37,537 nucleotides of DNA. It comes from Pseudomonas psychrophila HA-4. GTDB lineage: Bacteria > Pseudomonadota > Gammaproteobacteria > Pseudomonadales > Pseudomonadaceae. The stretch lies in contig NZ_ALJC01000086.1 of the NCBI RefSeq assembly GCF_000282975.1, positions 1-37,537 on the forward strand, in the 5' to 3' direction. The notes below the pieces were generated by a model. The model had not been told where the DNA came from. It saw only the letters and a program-made list of their open reading frames with translations, and did not search any database. Below, piece by piece: positions 1 through 9,865 of this stretch. The stretch's first letter is position 1. Every line of letters starts with the position of its first letter. The translations under genes were made by a program, and so were the position numbers.

Positions 1-256
1 CCGGTCAGATGTGTAAAGGATGTACCGGTTTCTACAGTGAGGGCTGCAGCAGGCGCCGCGCAGGTCACCCTTTGCCGCAACCGGCATAACCGCGCCGGTT
101 TAACACGTTCCTCTCGTCCATTCCCTGCCACTCGGCAAGCCTCTAACCCAGTCAATACGGCCTTTCGCACCGTCAAAATAAAGTTGGTGCGCAAATTGCT
201 AGTACCTCTGTAGTACAGCGGTGGGCGGCAAGCGTCCGTCAGACAGAGGAATGACT
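1..256. other. Leader region upstream of flgF, no gene seen
   Basis: No convincing coding sequence is visible here. The stretch probably lies between the hook operon (not in the window) and flgF. It holds a sigma-54 promoter near its right end, described separately. The open frame starting at GTG 221 is only an in-frame extension of flgF, without a good ribosome-binding site. Confidence 0.6.
184..200 (+). promoter_or_regulatory. Sigma-54 (RpoN) promoter of the flgF operon
   Basis: The sequence TTGGTGCG-N4-TTGCT has GG at 186-187 and GC at 198-199 with exactly ten bases between, the invariant geometry of -24/-12 promoters. Two bases of the TGGCACG half differ (TGGTGCG). It ends about 50 bases before the flgF start. 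In P. aeruginosa flgFGHIJKL is a class III operon dependent on RpoN and FleR, so location and type agree. Enhancer sites for FleR were not identified. Confidence 0.8.
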
Positions 257-997
257 GTGGACAAGTACCTTTATGTGGCAATGACCGGCGCCAGTCAGAA
301 TGCTCTGGCGCAAAAGGCGCATGCCAACAATCTGGCGAACATCTCAACCAATGGCTTTCAGCGCGATCTGGAACAGGCGCGGTCGATGCCGGTGTTTGGC
401 GACAGCTTTCCAGCACGGGCCTTTGCCTTGAGTGAGCGGCCTGCCACTGACTTCACCCCAGGCGCGTTGGTGCAAACCGGGCGCGATCTGGACGTGGCCG
501 TGTCGGGCGACGGCTGGCTGGCCGTGCAGGCACCGGATGGCAGCGAAGCCTATGCGCGCACAGCCAGCATGAATGTGGATGCCCTGGGCATTCTGCGCGC
601 TGGCAACGGCATGCCGATCATGGGCAACGCCGGGCCGATTGCCGTGCCGCCGCAGCAGCAAATTGAAGTCGGTGAAGACGGCACCATCAGTGTCCGCGCC
701 ATGGGCGAAGGCCCGCGGGTGATGGCCGAAGTGGACCGCATCAAGCTGGTCCAGCCTGACCTTAAAAACATGACCAAAGGCCAGGACGGTCTGATCCACA
801 CGGTCAATGGGCAGCCAGCGCCAGCAGATGCCAATGTGCGAGTCACTTCGGGGTTTCTGGAGGCCAGCAACGTCAATGCCGTCGAAGAAATGACCTCGGT
901 GCTGGCCCTGTCCAAGCAGTTCGAGCTGCACATCAAAATGATGAACACCGCCAAAGAAGACGACCAGGCCATGACCCGCGTCTTGGCAATGAGCTAA
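257..997 (+). CDS. flgF: Flagellar basal-body rod protein FlgF
   Basis: FlgF is one of the proximal rod proteins of the periplasmic drive shaft. The N-terminus after the chosen start (MDKYLYVAMTGA, then NNLANISTNGFQRD) is the rod/hook family signature. The C-terminal end has the matching heptad-type helix containing SNVNAVEEM and FELHIKMMNTA. The GTG at 257 is chosen because AGAGGA lies six bases upstream and it gives the usual 246-residue protein; the ATG at 251 lies almost on that ribosome-binding site. First gene of the flgFGHIJKL operon, 45 bases before flgG. Confidence 0.95.
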   Translation: MDKYLYVAMTGASQNALAQKAHANNLANISTNGFQRDLEQARSMPVFGDSFPARAFALSERPATDFTPGALVQTGRDLDVAVSGDGWLAVQAPDGSEAYARTASMNVDALGILRAGNGMPIMGNAGPIAVPPQQQIEVGEDGTISVRAMGEGPRVMAEVDRIKLVQPDLKNMTKGQDGLIHTVNGQPAPADANVRVTSGFLEASNVNAVEEMTSVLALSKQFELHIKMMNTAKEDDQAMTRVLAMS

Positions 998-1042
998 TTA
1001 CTGACACGTCGCGCCGAAAAACCGGCGCACGAGGAGAGCACC

Positions 1043-1828
1043 ATGCTTCCGGCACTGTGGGTTGCAAAAACAGGTTTGGCTGCGCAAGACACCAACCTGA
1101 CGACTATTTCCAACAACTTGGCCAACGTTTCGACCACCGGCTTCAAGCGTGATCGTGCTGAGTTCCAAGACTTGCTCTACCAGATCAAACGTCAGCCTGG
1201 CGCGCAATCAACACAGGACAGCGAACTGCCATCGGGCCTGCAAGTGGGCACCGGGGTACGTATCGTCGGCACACAAAAGAACTTCACTGCTGGCAGCCTG
1301 CAAACCACCGAGCAACCGCTGGACATGGCCATCAATGGCCGTGGTTTTTTCCAGATCATGCAGCCGGACGGCACCACGGCCTACACCCGTGACGGCACGT
1401 TCCACCTAGACTCTAACGGCCAGATCGTGACCGCCAGCGGCTTCGCTTTGGAACCGGCGATTGTGGTGCCGGCTGATGCCCAGACATTTACGGTAGGGCA
1501 GGACGGCACGGTGTCGGTGACGATCACCGGCAACCCGGCCGCACAAGTGATCGGCAACCTGCAAACCGCAGACTTCATCAACCCTGCCGGTTTGCAGTCT
1601 CAGGGCGGCAACCTGTTCCTTGAAACCGCGTCCAGCGGCGCGCCGCAAATTGGTACGCCGGGCCTGAACGGCTTCGGTACCACCATGCAAAGCACGCTCG
1701 AAACCTCCAACGTCAGCACCGTGGAAGAAATGGTCAACATGATCACCACTCAGCGCGCCTACGAGATGAACTCCAAAGTGATCTCGACCGCTGACCAAAT
1801 GCTGTCGTTCGTGACGCAAAAACTGTAA
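1043..1828 (+). CDS. flgG: Flagellar distal rod protein FlgG
   Basis: FlgG forms the distal rod that passes through the P and L rings and joins the hook. The 261-residue protein has the family N-terminal motif (LTTISNNLANVSTTGFKRDR) and the C-terminal helix (SNVSTVEEMVNMITTQRAYEMNSK), both used for coiled-coil packing of axial proteins. The segment RPLDMAINGRGFF-like (QPLDMAINGRGFFQIM) is also typical. A GAGGAG ribosome-binding site precedes the ATG. It has no signal peptide, as expected for a substrate of the flagellar type III exporter. Confidence 0.97.
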   Translation: MLPALWVAKTGLAAQDTNLTTISNNLANVSTTGFKRDRAEFQDLLYQIKRQPGAQSTQDSELPSGLQVGTGVRIVGTQKNFTAGSLQTTEQPLDMAINGRGFFQIMQPDGTTAYTRDGTFHLDSNGQIVTASGFALEPAIVVPADAQTFTVGQDGTVSVTITGNPAAQVIGNLQTADFINPAGLQSQGGNLFLETASSGAPQIGTPGLNGFGTTMQSTLETSNVSTVEEMVNMITTQRAYEMNSKVISTADQMLSFVTQKL

Positions 1829-1852
1829 AGACGTGAAGGGGTGGGAGAGGTC

Positions 1853-2548
1853 ATGAAGCGCTTGTTTTCTGTTCTGGCACTGGGCGGCATTACGTTCCTG
1901 GCAGGTTGTGTCAGCCCGCCACCACGGCCGAACGATCCGTACTACGCCCCTGTGCTGCCGCGTACACCGCTGCCGGCAGCAGCTAACAACGGCTCGATTT
2001 ACCAAGCTGGTTTTGAGCAGAATCTGTACAGCGACCGCAAGGCTTTTCGCATCGGTGACATCATCACCATCAGCCTGAACGAAAAGACCCAAGCCAGTAA
2101 AAACGCCAACTCGGCCATCGGCAAGAACAGCAACACCAGCCTCGGTCTGACCTCGCTGTTTGGTGGCGGGTTGACCACCAACAACCCATTGGGTGGCGGT
2201 GACCTGAGCCTGAACGCGGGCTACAGCGGTAGCCGCGCCACCAAGGGCGACAGCAAGGCGGGGCAGGGCAACAGCCTCACCGGCTCGATCACGGTGACCG
2301 TGGCCGATGTGCTGCCCAACGGCATCATCGCTGTGCGAGGTGAGAAGTGGATGACCCTTAACACCGGTGATGAACTGGTGCGTATTGCGGGTTTGGTCCG
2401 GGCGGATGACATAAGCACCGACAACACCGTGTCCTCGACCCGCGTGGCCGATGCGCGCATCACTTACTCGGGTACCGGCTCGTTTGCCGATGCCAGCCAG
2501 CCGGGTTGGTTTGACCGCTTCTTCCTTAGCCCTCTGTTTCCTTTTTAA
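1853..2548 (+). CDS. flgH: Flagellar L-ring lipoprotein FlgH
   Basis: FlgH builds the outer-membrane L ring, the bushing around the rod. The protein begins [12 protein letters not shown] and has a lipobox LAGC with the lipidated cysteine at residue 19, so it is exported by Sec and processed by signal peptidase II. The ATG at 1853 is preferred over the in-frame GTG at 1841 because GGAGAGG stands just upstream and the signal peptide is then of normal size. Length is 231 residues. The C-terminal part ([18 protein letters not shown], then [11 protein letters not shown]) is conserved in the family. Confidence 0.96.
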   Translation: MKRLFSVLALGGITFLAGCVSPPPRPNDPYYAPVLPRTPLPAAANNGSIYQAGFEQNLYSDRKAFRIGDIITISLNEKTQASKNANSAIGKNSNTSLGLTSLFGGGLTTNNPLGGGDLSLNAGYSGSRATKGDSKAGQGNSLTGSITVTVADVLPNGIIAVRGEKWMTLNTGDELVRIAGLVRADDISTDNTVSSTRVADARITYSGTGSFADASQPGWFDRFFLSPLFPF

Positions 2549-2559
2549 GCGGACTTAAC

Positions 2560-3669
2560 ATGCCCAACCTCAAGCATCTGCTGGCAGCCGTATTGCTGTT
2601 GTCGACATCGCTGGGCGCTCACGCCGAGCGGTTGAAAGACATCGCCAGCATTTCGGGCGTACGCACCAACCAACTGATTGGTTATGGCTTGGTGGTCGGG
2701 CTTAACGGCACGGGCGACCAAACCACGCAAACCCCGTTCACCCTGCAAACCTTCAACAACATGCTTTCGCAGTTCGGCATTAAAGTGCCGCCGGGCTCGG
2801 GCAACGTGCAGTTGAAAAACGTCGCCGCAGTGTCGATCAGCGCCGATTTGCCTGCGTTCGCCAAGCCAGGCCAAGTGATTGACATCACCGTGTCTTCGAT
2901 CGGTAACTCTAAAAGCTTGCGCGGGGGCACGTTACTGCTGACTCCACTCAAAGGTATCGACGGCAACGTTTATGCGGTTGCCCAAGGCAATTTGGTCGTG
3001 GGTGGCTTTGATGCCGAAGGCCGTGACGGTTCCAAAATTACCGTCAACGTGCCATCTGCTGGCCGTATTCCTGGCGGTGCTTCGGTCGAACGTGCCGTGC
3101 CGAGCGGTTTCAATCAGGGCAACAGCCTGACCCTCAACCTCAATCGCTCAGACTTCACCACCGCCAAGCGTGTGGTCGACAAAATCAATGACTTGCTCGG
3201 GCCTGGTGTTGCGCAGGCGATTGACGGCGGCTCGATCCGTGTCACGGCGCCGCTGGACCCAAGCCAGCGGGTTGATTACCTGTCGATTCTGGAAAACCTC
3301 GAAGTCGATCCGGGCCAAGCGGTGGCCAAGGTCATCATCAACTCGCGCACCGGTACTATCGTAATCGGGCAAAACGTCAAGGTTTCACCCGCCGCCGTCA
3401 CCCACGGCAGCTTGACCGTGACCATCACCGAAGACCCCATTGTCAGCCAACCGGGGCCGCTGTCTAACGGTCAGACCGCTGTGGTGCCGCGCTCGCGGAT
3501 CAATGCCCAGCAAGAGGCCAAGCCGATGTTTAAGTTTGGTCCGGGCACCACCCTGGACGAAATTGTGCGGGCGGTGAATCAGGTCGGCGCGGCGCCGGGT
3601 GATTTGATGGCGATTCTCGAAGCACTGAAACAGGCCGGCGCCTTGCAAGCCGACCTGATCGTGATCTGA
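2560..3669 (+). CDS. flgI: Flagellar P-ring protein FlgI
   Basis: FlgI forms the periplasmic P ring in the peptidoglycan layer. A Sec signal peptide is visible (residues 1-22, hydrophobic core [13 protein letters not shown], cleavage likely after AHA). The mature part starts [35 protein letters not shown], the most conserved region of the family. Length of 369 residues is usual. It follows flgH by 11 bases and precedes flgJ by 10, so the three are translated from one message. The ribosome-binding site is weak. Confidence 0.97.
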   Translation: MPNLKHLLAAVLLLSTSLGAHAERLKDIASISGVRTNQLIGYGLVVGLNGTGDQTTQTPFTLQTFNNMLSQFGIKVPPGSGNVQLKNVAAVSISADLPAFAKPGQVIDITVSSIGNSKSLRGGTLLLTPLKGIDGNVYAVAQGNLVVGGFDAEGRDGSKITVNVPSAGRIPGGASVERAVPSGFNQGNSLTLNLNRSDFTTAKRVVDKINDLLGPGVAQAIDGGSIRVTAPLDPSQRVDYLSILENLEVDPGQAVAKVIINSRTGTIVIGQNVKVSPAAVTHGSLTVTITEDPIVSQPGPLSNGQTAVVPRSRINAQQEAKPMFKFGPGTTLDEIVRAVNQVGAAPGDLMAILEALKQAGALQADLIVI

Positions 3670-3679
3670 GGCTGACGTC

Positions 3680-4942
3680 ATGGACATGCGTAAGAGCGGG
3701 GTAGTCAGTGGCAGCGATTCGGGCGCGTTCAGCGACCTCAATCGTCTGAATAACCTGAAGGTGGGCGACCGCGAAAGCGAAGGCAACATGCGCAAGGTCG
3801 CGCAGGAATTCGAGTCGCTGTTCCTCAACGAAATGCTCAAGTCTATGCGCTCGGCCACCGAAACGCTGGGCAAGGACAATCCGCTTAATACCCCGGCCGC
3901 CAAACAGTATCAGGAAATGTACGACCAACAACTGGCGGTGACCTTGTCGCGTCAAGGCGGCGGCATTGGTTTGGCGGACGTGCTGATGCGTCAGATGTCG
4001 AAAAATAAATCCGCGGTGTCGGGTGATATGCCAGCCGCCACAGGTCTCACGGCTCAGGCTAAAGCGCCCGCCACAGAAACGCCTGTAACCCAGACCACCA
4101 GCCCGTTTGTGCGCTCCAATGGTCAGCGTGCTTTGTGGGCGTCGCGCGTGGCCCCGCCTGCCGTTGAAGGCGGGCATAAAAATGACATGGCGCTGCTTAA
4201 TCAGCGGCGTCTGGCGTTGCCGAGCAAACTGACCGATCGCCTGCTGGCTGGCATCGTGCCCTCGGCCGACTCTGCGCATTCAACCCTCAATACCGGCGTC
4301 GTGCCTGGCCGCACCAGTGCCTCGATGGATGCTGTTATCAAAGGCAGCCGCCAGCCGATGCTCAGCGCGTCGGGCGTGCAGGGGCGCATGCAGATATATG
4401 GCCGTGCCGTGGCGCAGCCGCCTTTGGCGCCCGCCAAGCAAGTGTTTGAATCACCGGATGCGTTTGTCGCCACCATGCTGCCGATGGCGCAGCAGGCGGC
4501 CGACCGCATCGGCGTCGACCCGCTGTACTTGGTGGCGCAAGCCGCATTGGAAACCGGCTGGGGTAAATCGGTGATGCGCCAGCAAAACGGCAGCAGCAGC
4601 CATAACCTGTTCGGCATCAAGGCCACGGGCAGTTGGCAGGGCGCGCAGGCGCGGGCCATCACCAGTGAGTTCAAGGACGGGCAGATGGTCAAGGAGACGG
4701 CGGACTTCCGTTCCTACGACTCTTACCAAGACAGCTTCCACGACCTAGTCACGCTGTTGCAGAGCAACAACCGTTATAAAGAAGTGCTCGGCGCGGCCGA
4801 TAAACCAGAACAGTTTGTACGTGAATTGCAGAAGGCCGGTTACGCGACCGACCCTGAATACGCGAGCAAGATTTCGCAGATTGCCAAGCAAATGAAAACC
4901 TACCAGAGCTACGTCTCGACGGGTTCTCTTACGCATTTATAG
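3680..4942 (+). CDS. flgJ: Rod-assembly scaffold and peptidoglycan hydrolase FlgJ
   Basis: FlgJ caps the growing rod and cuts peptidoglycan so the rod can pass. Residues about 35-105 are the rod-binding domain (AQEFESLFLNEMLKSMR, then GGGIGLADVLMRQM). Residues about 258-415 are a glucosaminidase/GH73 domain with ALETGWGKS, in which E291 is the expected catalytic glutamate, followed by HNLFGIKATGSWQG. The linker between them (about 110-255) is long and poorly conserved, as in other pseudomonads. Length is 420 residues. No signal peptide is seen; FlgJ leaves through the flagellar exporter. Confidence 0.95.
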   Translation: MDMRKSGVVSGSDSGAFSDLNRLNNLKVGDRESEGNMRKVAQEFESLFLNEMLKSMRSATETLGKDNPLNTPAAKQYQEMYDQQLAVTLSRQGGGIGLADVLMRQMSKNKSAVSGDMPAATGLTAQAKAPATETPVTQTTSPFVRSNGQRALWASRVAPPAVEGGHKNDMALLNQRRLALPSKLTDRLLAGIVPSADSAHSTLNTGVVPGRTSASMDAVIKGSRQPMLSASGVQGRMQIYGRAVAQPPLAPAKQVFESPDAFVATMLPMAQQAADRIGVDPLYLVAQAALETGWGKSVMRQQNGSSSHNLFGIKATGSWQGAQARAITSEFKDGQMVKETADFRSYDSYQDSFHDLVTLLQSNNRYKEVLGAADKPEQFVRELQKAGYATDPEYASKISQIAKQMKTYQSYVSTGSLTHL

Positions 4943-4952
4943 GGTTTGAACC

Positions 4953-6998
4953 ATGGCGAGTTTGATCAACATCGGGATGTCGGGGCTGAACGCCAGCCAA
5001 GGGGCGTTGGCGACGGTCGGCAACAACATTGCGAACGCCAACACCTCGGGCTACTCGCGTCAGCAGATCGTGCAGAGCAGCGCGGCTTCGCAACAAGTGG
5101 GTGGGGTGTTTATCGGCACCGGCACTACCTTGGCGGACGTGCGCCGGGTGTACAACGCCTACCTCGACGCCCAGTTGCAAACCACGACATCGCTCAATGG
5201 CGATGCTCAGGCCTACCTTGATCAAATCGGTTCGGTCGACAAATTGCTCTCGGACAAAAGCACGGGTGTCTCGGCGGCGCTCAACGGTTTTTTTGCCTCG
5301 CTGCAAACCTCGGCGGCCGCACCCGGTGACAGCTCCTCACGGCAGTTGCTGCTCACCAGCGCGCAAACCTTGAGCAACCGTTTCAACGCGATCTCTGCCC
5401 AGCTCAACCAACAAAACGAAGGCGTCAACAGCCAGCTGGACACCTTGACCTCGATGGTCAACCAGCACACGGCCAGCATTGCCTCACTGAACAAGCAAAT
5501 CGCCCAGGCAACCACCGCGGGCAATACGCCGAACGACCTGATGGATGCGCGCAACGAAGCGGTCCGCACGCTCAACGAACTGGTCGGGGTCTCGGTTCAA
5601 GAGCACGACAACGTGTACAACATTACCCTCGGCACGGGTCAGGCGCTGGTGCAGGGCAATACCTCCAATACTGTGTCGGCGGTGCCGAGCAAAACCGACA
5701 AAAGCCAGTTCAGCATTCAAATCAACTATGCGCAGTCCAGCTCTGACGTCACCTCGGTGATCAGTGGTGGCAAAATCGGCGGCCTGCTGCGTTATCGCGC
5801 CGACGTCCTGGCCCCGGCCATCAATGAGCTGGGGCGCACGGCGATTGTGCTGGCCGATGCGGTCAATCATCAGTTGGGGCAGGGCCTGGATGCCAATGGC
5901 GAGTTTGGCTCGTCGATGTTCAGCAGCATCAACAGTGACAAGGCCATCAGCCAGCGCAGCTTGGCGGCGACCGGGAACAGCGCTGGCTCGGGCAACTTGG
6001 ACGTAAACATCAACAACAGCGGCGCACTGACCACCTACGACTATCAGGTCACGTTCACCAGCGACAAGGAGTACACGGTCAAGCGTTCTGACGGCACCAG
6101 CATGGGCGTCTTCAAGCTCGATCAAGACCCGCCAGCGGTGATCGACGGCTTTACCCTGAGCCTCAATGGCGGCGCCCTGAGCAAGGGTGACAGCTTCAAA
6201 GTTAGCCCCACCGCCAATGGCGCCAGCGGCATCAGCGTGCAAATGAGCGATGCCAGTAAATTGGCGTTCGCTGGACCGTTGGCGGCCACCAAAGGCGGCT
6301 CCAACGCGGGCACTGGGGCAATCAGCGGTCTTAGCTTGTCGCAAGCGCTGAATATTTATGGCGGCGCTGAGCTGGGCAAGGCGCACAGCGACATTGAAGG
6401 CGCGATGCCCGTGCGAATCGCCTTCGACGAGGCCAAGGGTGGCGCTCAGGGCTACCGCCTGCTGAACGAGAAGGGCGAGAAAATCGGCGAAGGCACCCTC
6501 GTTCCGGGTCAGGACAATAAAGTCACGATCAAGGTCCCGCTCTTCGACGCTTCGGGCGTGGCGGTGACCAACCCGGACGGCACGCCCAAGACCGTCAACT
6601 TTGATACCACCCTCAGCGGCTCGCCGGCCAAGGGCGACAGCTTCGACATCTCGTTCAACAAGGGCGGCAAGGCCGACAACAGCAACGCCAACCAATTGCT
6701 GGGCCTGCAAACCAAGCAGACCGTGGGCGTGACCGGCGGTGGTGGTGGCGTAAGCCTGGGTACCTCGTACAGCCAGTTAGTGTCCAAGGTGGGCGGCAAA
6801 GCCAGCCAGGCCGCCGTCGACGGCACGGCCAACACCGCAGCCCTGGCATACGCCACCCAAAGTCGCAGCTCGGTGTCGCAGGTTAACCTCGACGAAGAAG
6901 CGTCCAATCTGGTCAAGTTCCAGCAGTACTACACCGCATCGTCGCAAATCATCAAAGCGGCGCAAGCAACCTTCAGCACGCTGATCAACAGTCTTTAA
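4953..6998 (+). CDS. flgK: Hook-filament junction protein FlgK (HAP1)
   Basis: FlgK is the first of the two adaptor proteins that join hook to filament. The N-terminus (SLINIGMSGLNASQGALATVGNNIANANTSGYSRQ, in two conserved blocks) and the C-terminus (SRSSVSQVNLDEEASNLVKFQQYYTASSQ-type helix) are diagnostic. The 681-residue length is at the large end because of an extended central region, which varies among pseudomonads. It is ten bases after flgJ and 14 before flgL. It needs the FlgN chaperone, which is not encoded here. Confidence 0.96.
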   Translation: MASLINIGMSGLNASQGALATVGNNIANANTSGYSRQQIVQSSAASQQVGGVFIGTGTTLADVRRVYNAYLDAQLQTTTSLNGDAQAYLDQIGSVDKLLSDKSTGVSAALNGFFASLQTSAAAPGDSSSRQLLLTSAQTLSNRFNAISAQLNQQNEGVNSQLDTLTSMVNQHTASIASLNKQIAQATTAGNTPNDLMDARNEAVRTLNELVGVSVQEHDNVYNITLGTGQALVQGNTSNTVSAVPSKTDKSQFSIQINYAQSSSDVTSVISGGKIGGLLRYRADVLAPAINELGRTAIVLADAVNHQLGQGLDANGEFGSSMFSSINSDKAISQRSLAATGNSAGSGNLDVNINNSGALTTYDYQVTFTSDKEYTVKRSDGTSMGVFKLDQDPPAVIDGFTLSLNGGALSKGDSFKVSPTANGASGISVQMSDASKLAFAGPLAATKGGSNAGTGAISGLSLSQALNIYGGAELGKAHSDIEGAMPVRIAFDEAKGGAQGYRLLNEKGEKIGEGTLVPGQDNKVTIKVPLFDASGVAVTNPDGTPKTVNFDTTLSGSPAKGDSFDISFNKGGKADNSNANQLLGLQTKQTVGVTGGGGGVSLGTSYSQLVSKVGGKASQAAVDGTANTAALAYATQSRSSVSQVNLDEEASNLVKFQQYYTASSQIIKAAQATFSTLINSL

Positions 6999-7012
6999 GG
7001 GAGCACCCGACG

Positions 7013-8602
7013 ATGCGTATTTCTACTGCCCAATTTTTTGAGTCGACCAGCACTACCTACCAGAACAACTTCTCGTCGGTGATCAAGACCCAGCAGCAAA
7101 TCGATTCTGGCGTGCGGATCCAGACGGCGGCAGATGACCCGGTCGGAGCGGCCCGCTTGCTGCAATTGCAGCAGCAAAAAGACATGCTGGGCCAGTACAC
7201 CACCAACATGAACAACATTAAATCGTCGCTGAGCACTCAGGAAAGCGTGCTCGACAGTGTCAACACGGCGTTACAAAAAGCCGGTGAACTGGCCCTGCGG
7301 GCGGGTGGTGTGATTGTCGACGCCGACCGTACCGCCATAGCCAACGAGCTGGGCAGCATCGAAGACCAAGTGTTCAGCTTGCTTAACAGCAAAGATGCCT
7401 CGGGCAACTACCTGTTCTCGGGCTCCAGGGCTGATACCCCGGCTTATGCCCGTAACAACGACGGCACGTACTCTTATCAAGGCGATGACACCCAGCTCAA
7501 CCTCAAAGTCTCGGACACCTTGAGCATGGCCAGCAGCGACACGGCCAAAAGCTTTATGGAAAACTCGGTCAATACCGGGCGTACCCAAGCCACTTTGCAG
7601 CCGGTCTTGGACGCAGATGGCGCCGTGGTGCCGGACAATGGCGTGGTGTCGGTGTCGTCAGGCCTGATCACGTCGAGCGCGGTGTTCAATAAAAGCTTTG
7701 CGGCAGGCCAGCCTTACACGCTGGAACTCACCAGCAGCACCCAGTACAAGTTGACTGACGCCAATGGCAAAGATGTCACCTCGCAAGTGCCGGGCAATGG
7801 TGTGTTCGATTCGACCAAGGACGGCGCGCACAGCGTCAGCATTCGCGGGGTGTCATTCGACATCAACCTGAACCTCAAAGGCATTGAGGCGGCGGACAAG
7901 GACGCGGCGGTCGCGGGGCATTCTTTTACCCTACAAGCCAAGCCGGACACCTTCAACGCTTCGCGGACCCCGAGCAACAGCTCGACTGCGCAAGTCACCG
8001 GCTCCACCGTGACCAATGCGGACACCTACAGCGACAGCTTTCCGGGCAATGGCGCGGTGATCAAATTCACCAGCAACACCACGTACGAGGTCTACGCTCA
8101 GCCTGTGACCGACAGCAGCAAATCGATTGCCAAAGGCACACTGACCGATGGTTCGCTCAACGCCATGGGCGTCAAGTTGGACTTCACAGGGGCGCCGGCG
8201 TCGGGTGATCAGTTCGTGGTCAGCAAAAACAACCACCAAAGCCAGAGCGCGCTGGACACCATCGGCCAGTTGCGCAAAGCGTTGGTGCTGCCGAGCGAAA
8301 AAGACCCAGTGGCCCAACGAATCCAGAAGGATGCGATCAATACCGCCATTGGCAACCTGAAAAACGCCAGCACCAGCATTGACGCGGCCCGCGGCTCTAT
8401 TGGTGCGCGCCTGAGCGCGGTCGACGTTCAGTCGGACGAAAACATCAGTCTGGGGTTGGCCAACGACTCCACCATCGCCGCGATTGGCAACACCGACGTG
8501 GCAAGTGCCGCGACGCAACTGGCGTTCCAGAAGTCCATGCTCGAGGCCTCGCAACTGGCCTTCGTCAAAATCTCCCAACTGAGCTTGTTCAACCAGCTCT
8601 AA
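7013..8602 (+). CDS. flgL: Hook-filament junction protein FlgL (HAP3)
   Basis: FlgL is the second junction protein, between FlgK and flagellin. The N-terminal block (MRISTAQFFESTSTTYQNN, followed by the QQQIDSGVRIQTAADDPVGAARLLQLQ region) and the flagellin-like C-terminal helix (DVASAATQLAFQKSMLEASQLAF) identify it. Residues about 190-400 are an enlarged variable domain, giving 529 residues. AAGGGAG lies upstream of the ATG. It is the last gene of the flgF operon. No clear factor-independent terminator follows it. Confidence 0.95.
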   Translation: MRISTAQFFESTSTTYQNNFSSVIKTQQQIDSGVRIQTAADDPVGAARLLQLQQQKDMLGQYTTNMNNIKSSLSTQESVLDSVNTALQKAGELALRAGGVIVDADRTAIANELGSIEDQVFSLLNSKDASGNYLFSGSRADTPAYARNNDGTYSYQGDDTQLNLKVSDTLSMASSDTAKSFMENSVNTGRTQATLQPVLDADGAVVPDNGVVSVSSGLITSSAVFNKSFAAGQPYTLELTSSTQYKLTDANGKDVTSQVPGNGVFDSTKDGAHSVSIRGVSFDINLNLKGIEAADKDAAVAGHSFTLQAKPDTFNASRTPSNSSTAQVTGSTVTNADTYSDSFPGNGAVIKFTSNTTYEVYAQPVTDSSKSIAKGTLTDGSLNAMGVKLDFTGAPASGDQFVVSKNNHQSQSALDTIGQLRKALVLPSEKDPVAQRIQKDAINTAIGNLKNASTSIDAARGSIGARLSAVDVQSDENISLGLANDSTIAAIGNTDVASAATQLAFQKSMLEASQLAFVKISQLSLFNQL

Positions 8603-8935
8603 TACCTCGTGTGGGACGGCCTCGTATGGGTAAGCCCTCAATAAAGAGTGCATCAAGACAGTACTCATAGATGACCCGTCTCAGCTCGATCTCTGAAATC
8701 TTTTGTAAAAAACCCGACAATATAGAGTGACCTGTGAGTCACAACGCGCATCTTCACTGTATCGTGTGAAACCTACGGGCGGGTGCCGGTCCATTTTCAG
8801 CTGTTTTGTGTGGTTATTTACAAGGTTTCAGGCGCCCATTTTCGCCGCTGTTGCGCGCGACAAAGCCCTCTTATCGTCACGCCCCTCGATTGTGCGAGCG
8901 GGTGATCTCCAGCTATTCAGTATTGGGAAGCCACA
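8603..8935 (+). other. Intergenic region between flgL and the KAS III gene
   Basis: No credible gene lies in these 333 bases; an open frame from 8727 has no ribosome-binding site and no recognisable product. A TATAGA at 8721-8726 could be a -10 element, but no matching -35 is seen at normal spacing. A short inverted repeat (GTGAC-N6-GTCAC, 8727-8742) directly follows it. No sigma-54 or FliA element was found, so how the next gene is transcribed is open. Confidence 0.45.
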
Positions 8936-9865
8936 ATGATTGGCATTAAAAGCATCGCCAGTTACGTGCCGGCAAACGGCGTAGACAACTACGCACAAGG
9001 CGCGAAGTTCTCCAAGGACGAAGACTTCATTCTGGGCAAGATTGGCTCGGCTTTTTTGCCGCGTAAAGATGCTGACCAGGAAACCTCTGACCTATGCGTT
9101 GAAGCCGTTAACGCATTGTTCGCTAACAACCCGCAGCTTAAGCGTGAATCCATCGACGCGCTGATCGTCGTCACCCAAAACGGCGACGCCGAAGGCTTGC
9201 CGCATACCGCGGCCATCGTGCAAGACAAACTGGGCTTGCCGACCCACGTGGCCGCGTTCGATATTTCCCTCGGTTGCTCGGGTTACGTTTACGGCATTTA
9301 CGCGATGAAAGGCTTCATGGAAGCCGCAGGCCTGAAAAACGGTCTGTTAGTCACCGCCGACCCGTATTCGAAAATCGTTGATCCCGAAGACCGCAACACC
9401 ACCATGCTCTTTGGCGACGCCGCCACCGCCACTTGGATGGGCGAAGACGCTCCTTGGCAGTTGGGCAAAGCCAAATTCGGCACCGACGGTTCGGGTGCGC
9501 CGCATTTGAAAGTCAGCGACGGCGTGTTCTTTATGAACGGCCGCCAAGTCTTCAACTTCGCGTTGCTCAAAGTACCTGCCCACCTGCACGAACTGCTCGA
9601 CGAGTCTGATCTCAAGGCCGCTGACATCGACGCGTTCTGCATCCACCAGGGCAGCGCGGCGATTGTTGACGCGGTGGCGCGTCGTTTTGAAGAAAGCGAC
9701 CCAGAGAAATTCATCAAAGACATGGTCGAGACGGGTAACACCGTATCGTCAAGCATTCCATTGCTGCTGGAAAAGCACGTGATGGACGCCGCCTGGAAGC
9801 GCGTTGCCCTGAGCGGCTTCGGCGTGGGCCTGTCGTGGGGCTCGGCGATCATCTACAGGAGATAA
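8936..9865 (+). CDS. 3-oxoacyl-ACP synthase III-like protein of the flagellin modification locus
   Basis: This is a thiolase-fold ketoacyl-ACP synthase III homologue of 309 residues. The catalytic triad is complete: C114 in SLGCSGYVYG, H237 in FCIHQGS and N268 in ETGNTVSSS. The enzyme should therefore be able to condense an acyl-CoA or acyl-ACP. A homologue (orf3/fgt3 type) sits beside the glycosyltransferases fgt1 and fgt2 in the flagellin glycosylation island of P. syringae, between flgL and fliC, the same position as here. The glycosyltransferases are absent from this window. A role in making an acyl group for a flagellin sugar is an inference. Housekeeping FabH is less likely given the context. 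Confidence 0.85.
   Translation: MIGIKSIASYVPANGVDNYAQGAKFSKDEDFILGKIGSAFLPRKDADQETSDLCVEAVNALFANNPQLKRESIDALIVVTQNGDAEGLPHTAAIVQDKLGLPTHVAAFDISLGCSGYVYGIYAMKGFMEAAGLKNGLLVTADPYSKIVDPEDRNTTMLFGDAATATWMGEDAPWQLGKAKFGTDGSGAPHLKVSDGVFFMNGRQVFNFALLKVPAHLHELLDESDLKAADIDAFCIHQGSAAIVDAVARRFEESDPEKFIKDMVETGNTVSSSIPLLLEKHVMDAAWKRVALSGFGVGLSWGSAIIYRR

Noticed and set aside
5484..6710. Minus-strand open frame of 408 codons opposite flgK
   Set aside because: It lies wholly inside flgK on the other strand and has no recognisable domain; codon bias supports flgK.
8727..8939. Small open frame of 70 codons in the flgL to KAS III gap
   Set aside because: No ribosome-binding site, no recognisable product, and it overlaps the KAS III start in another frame.
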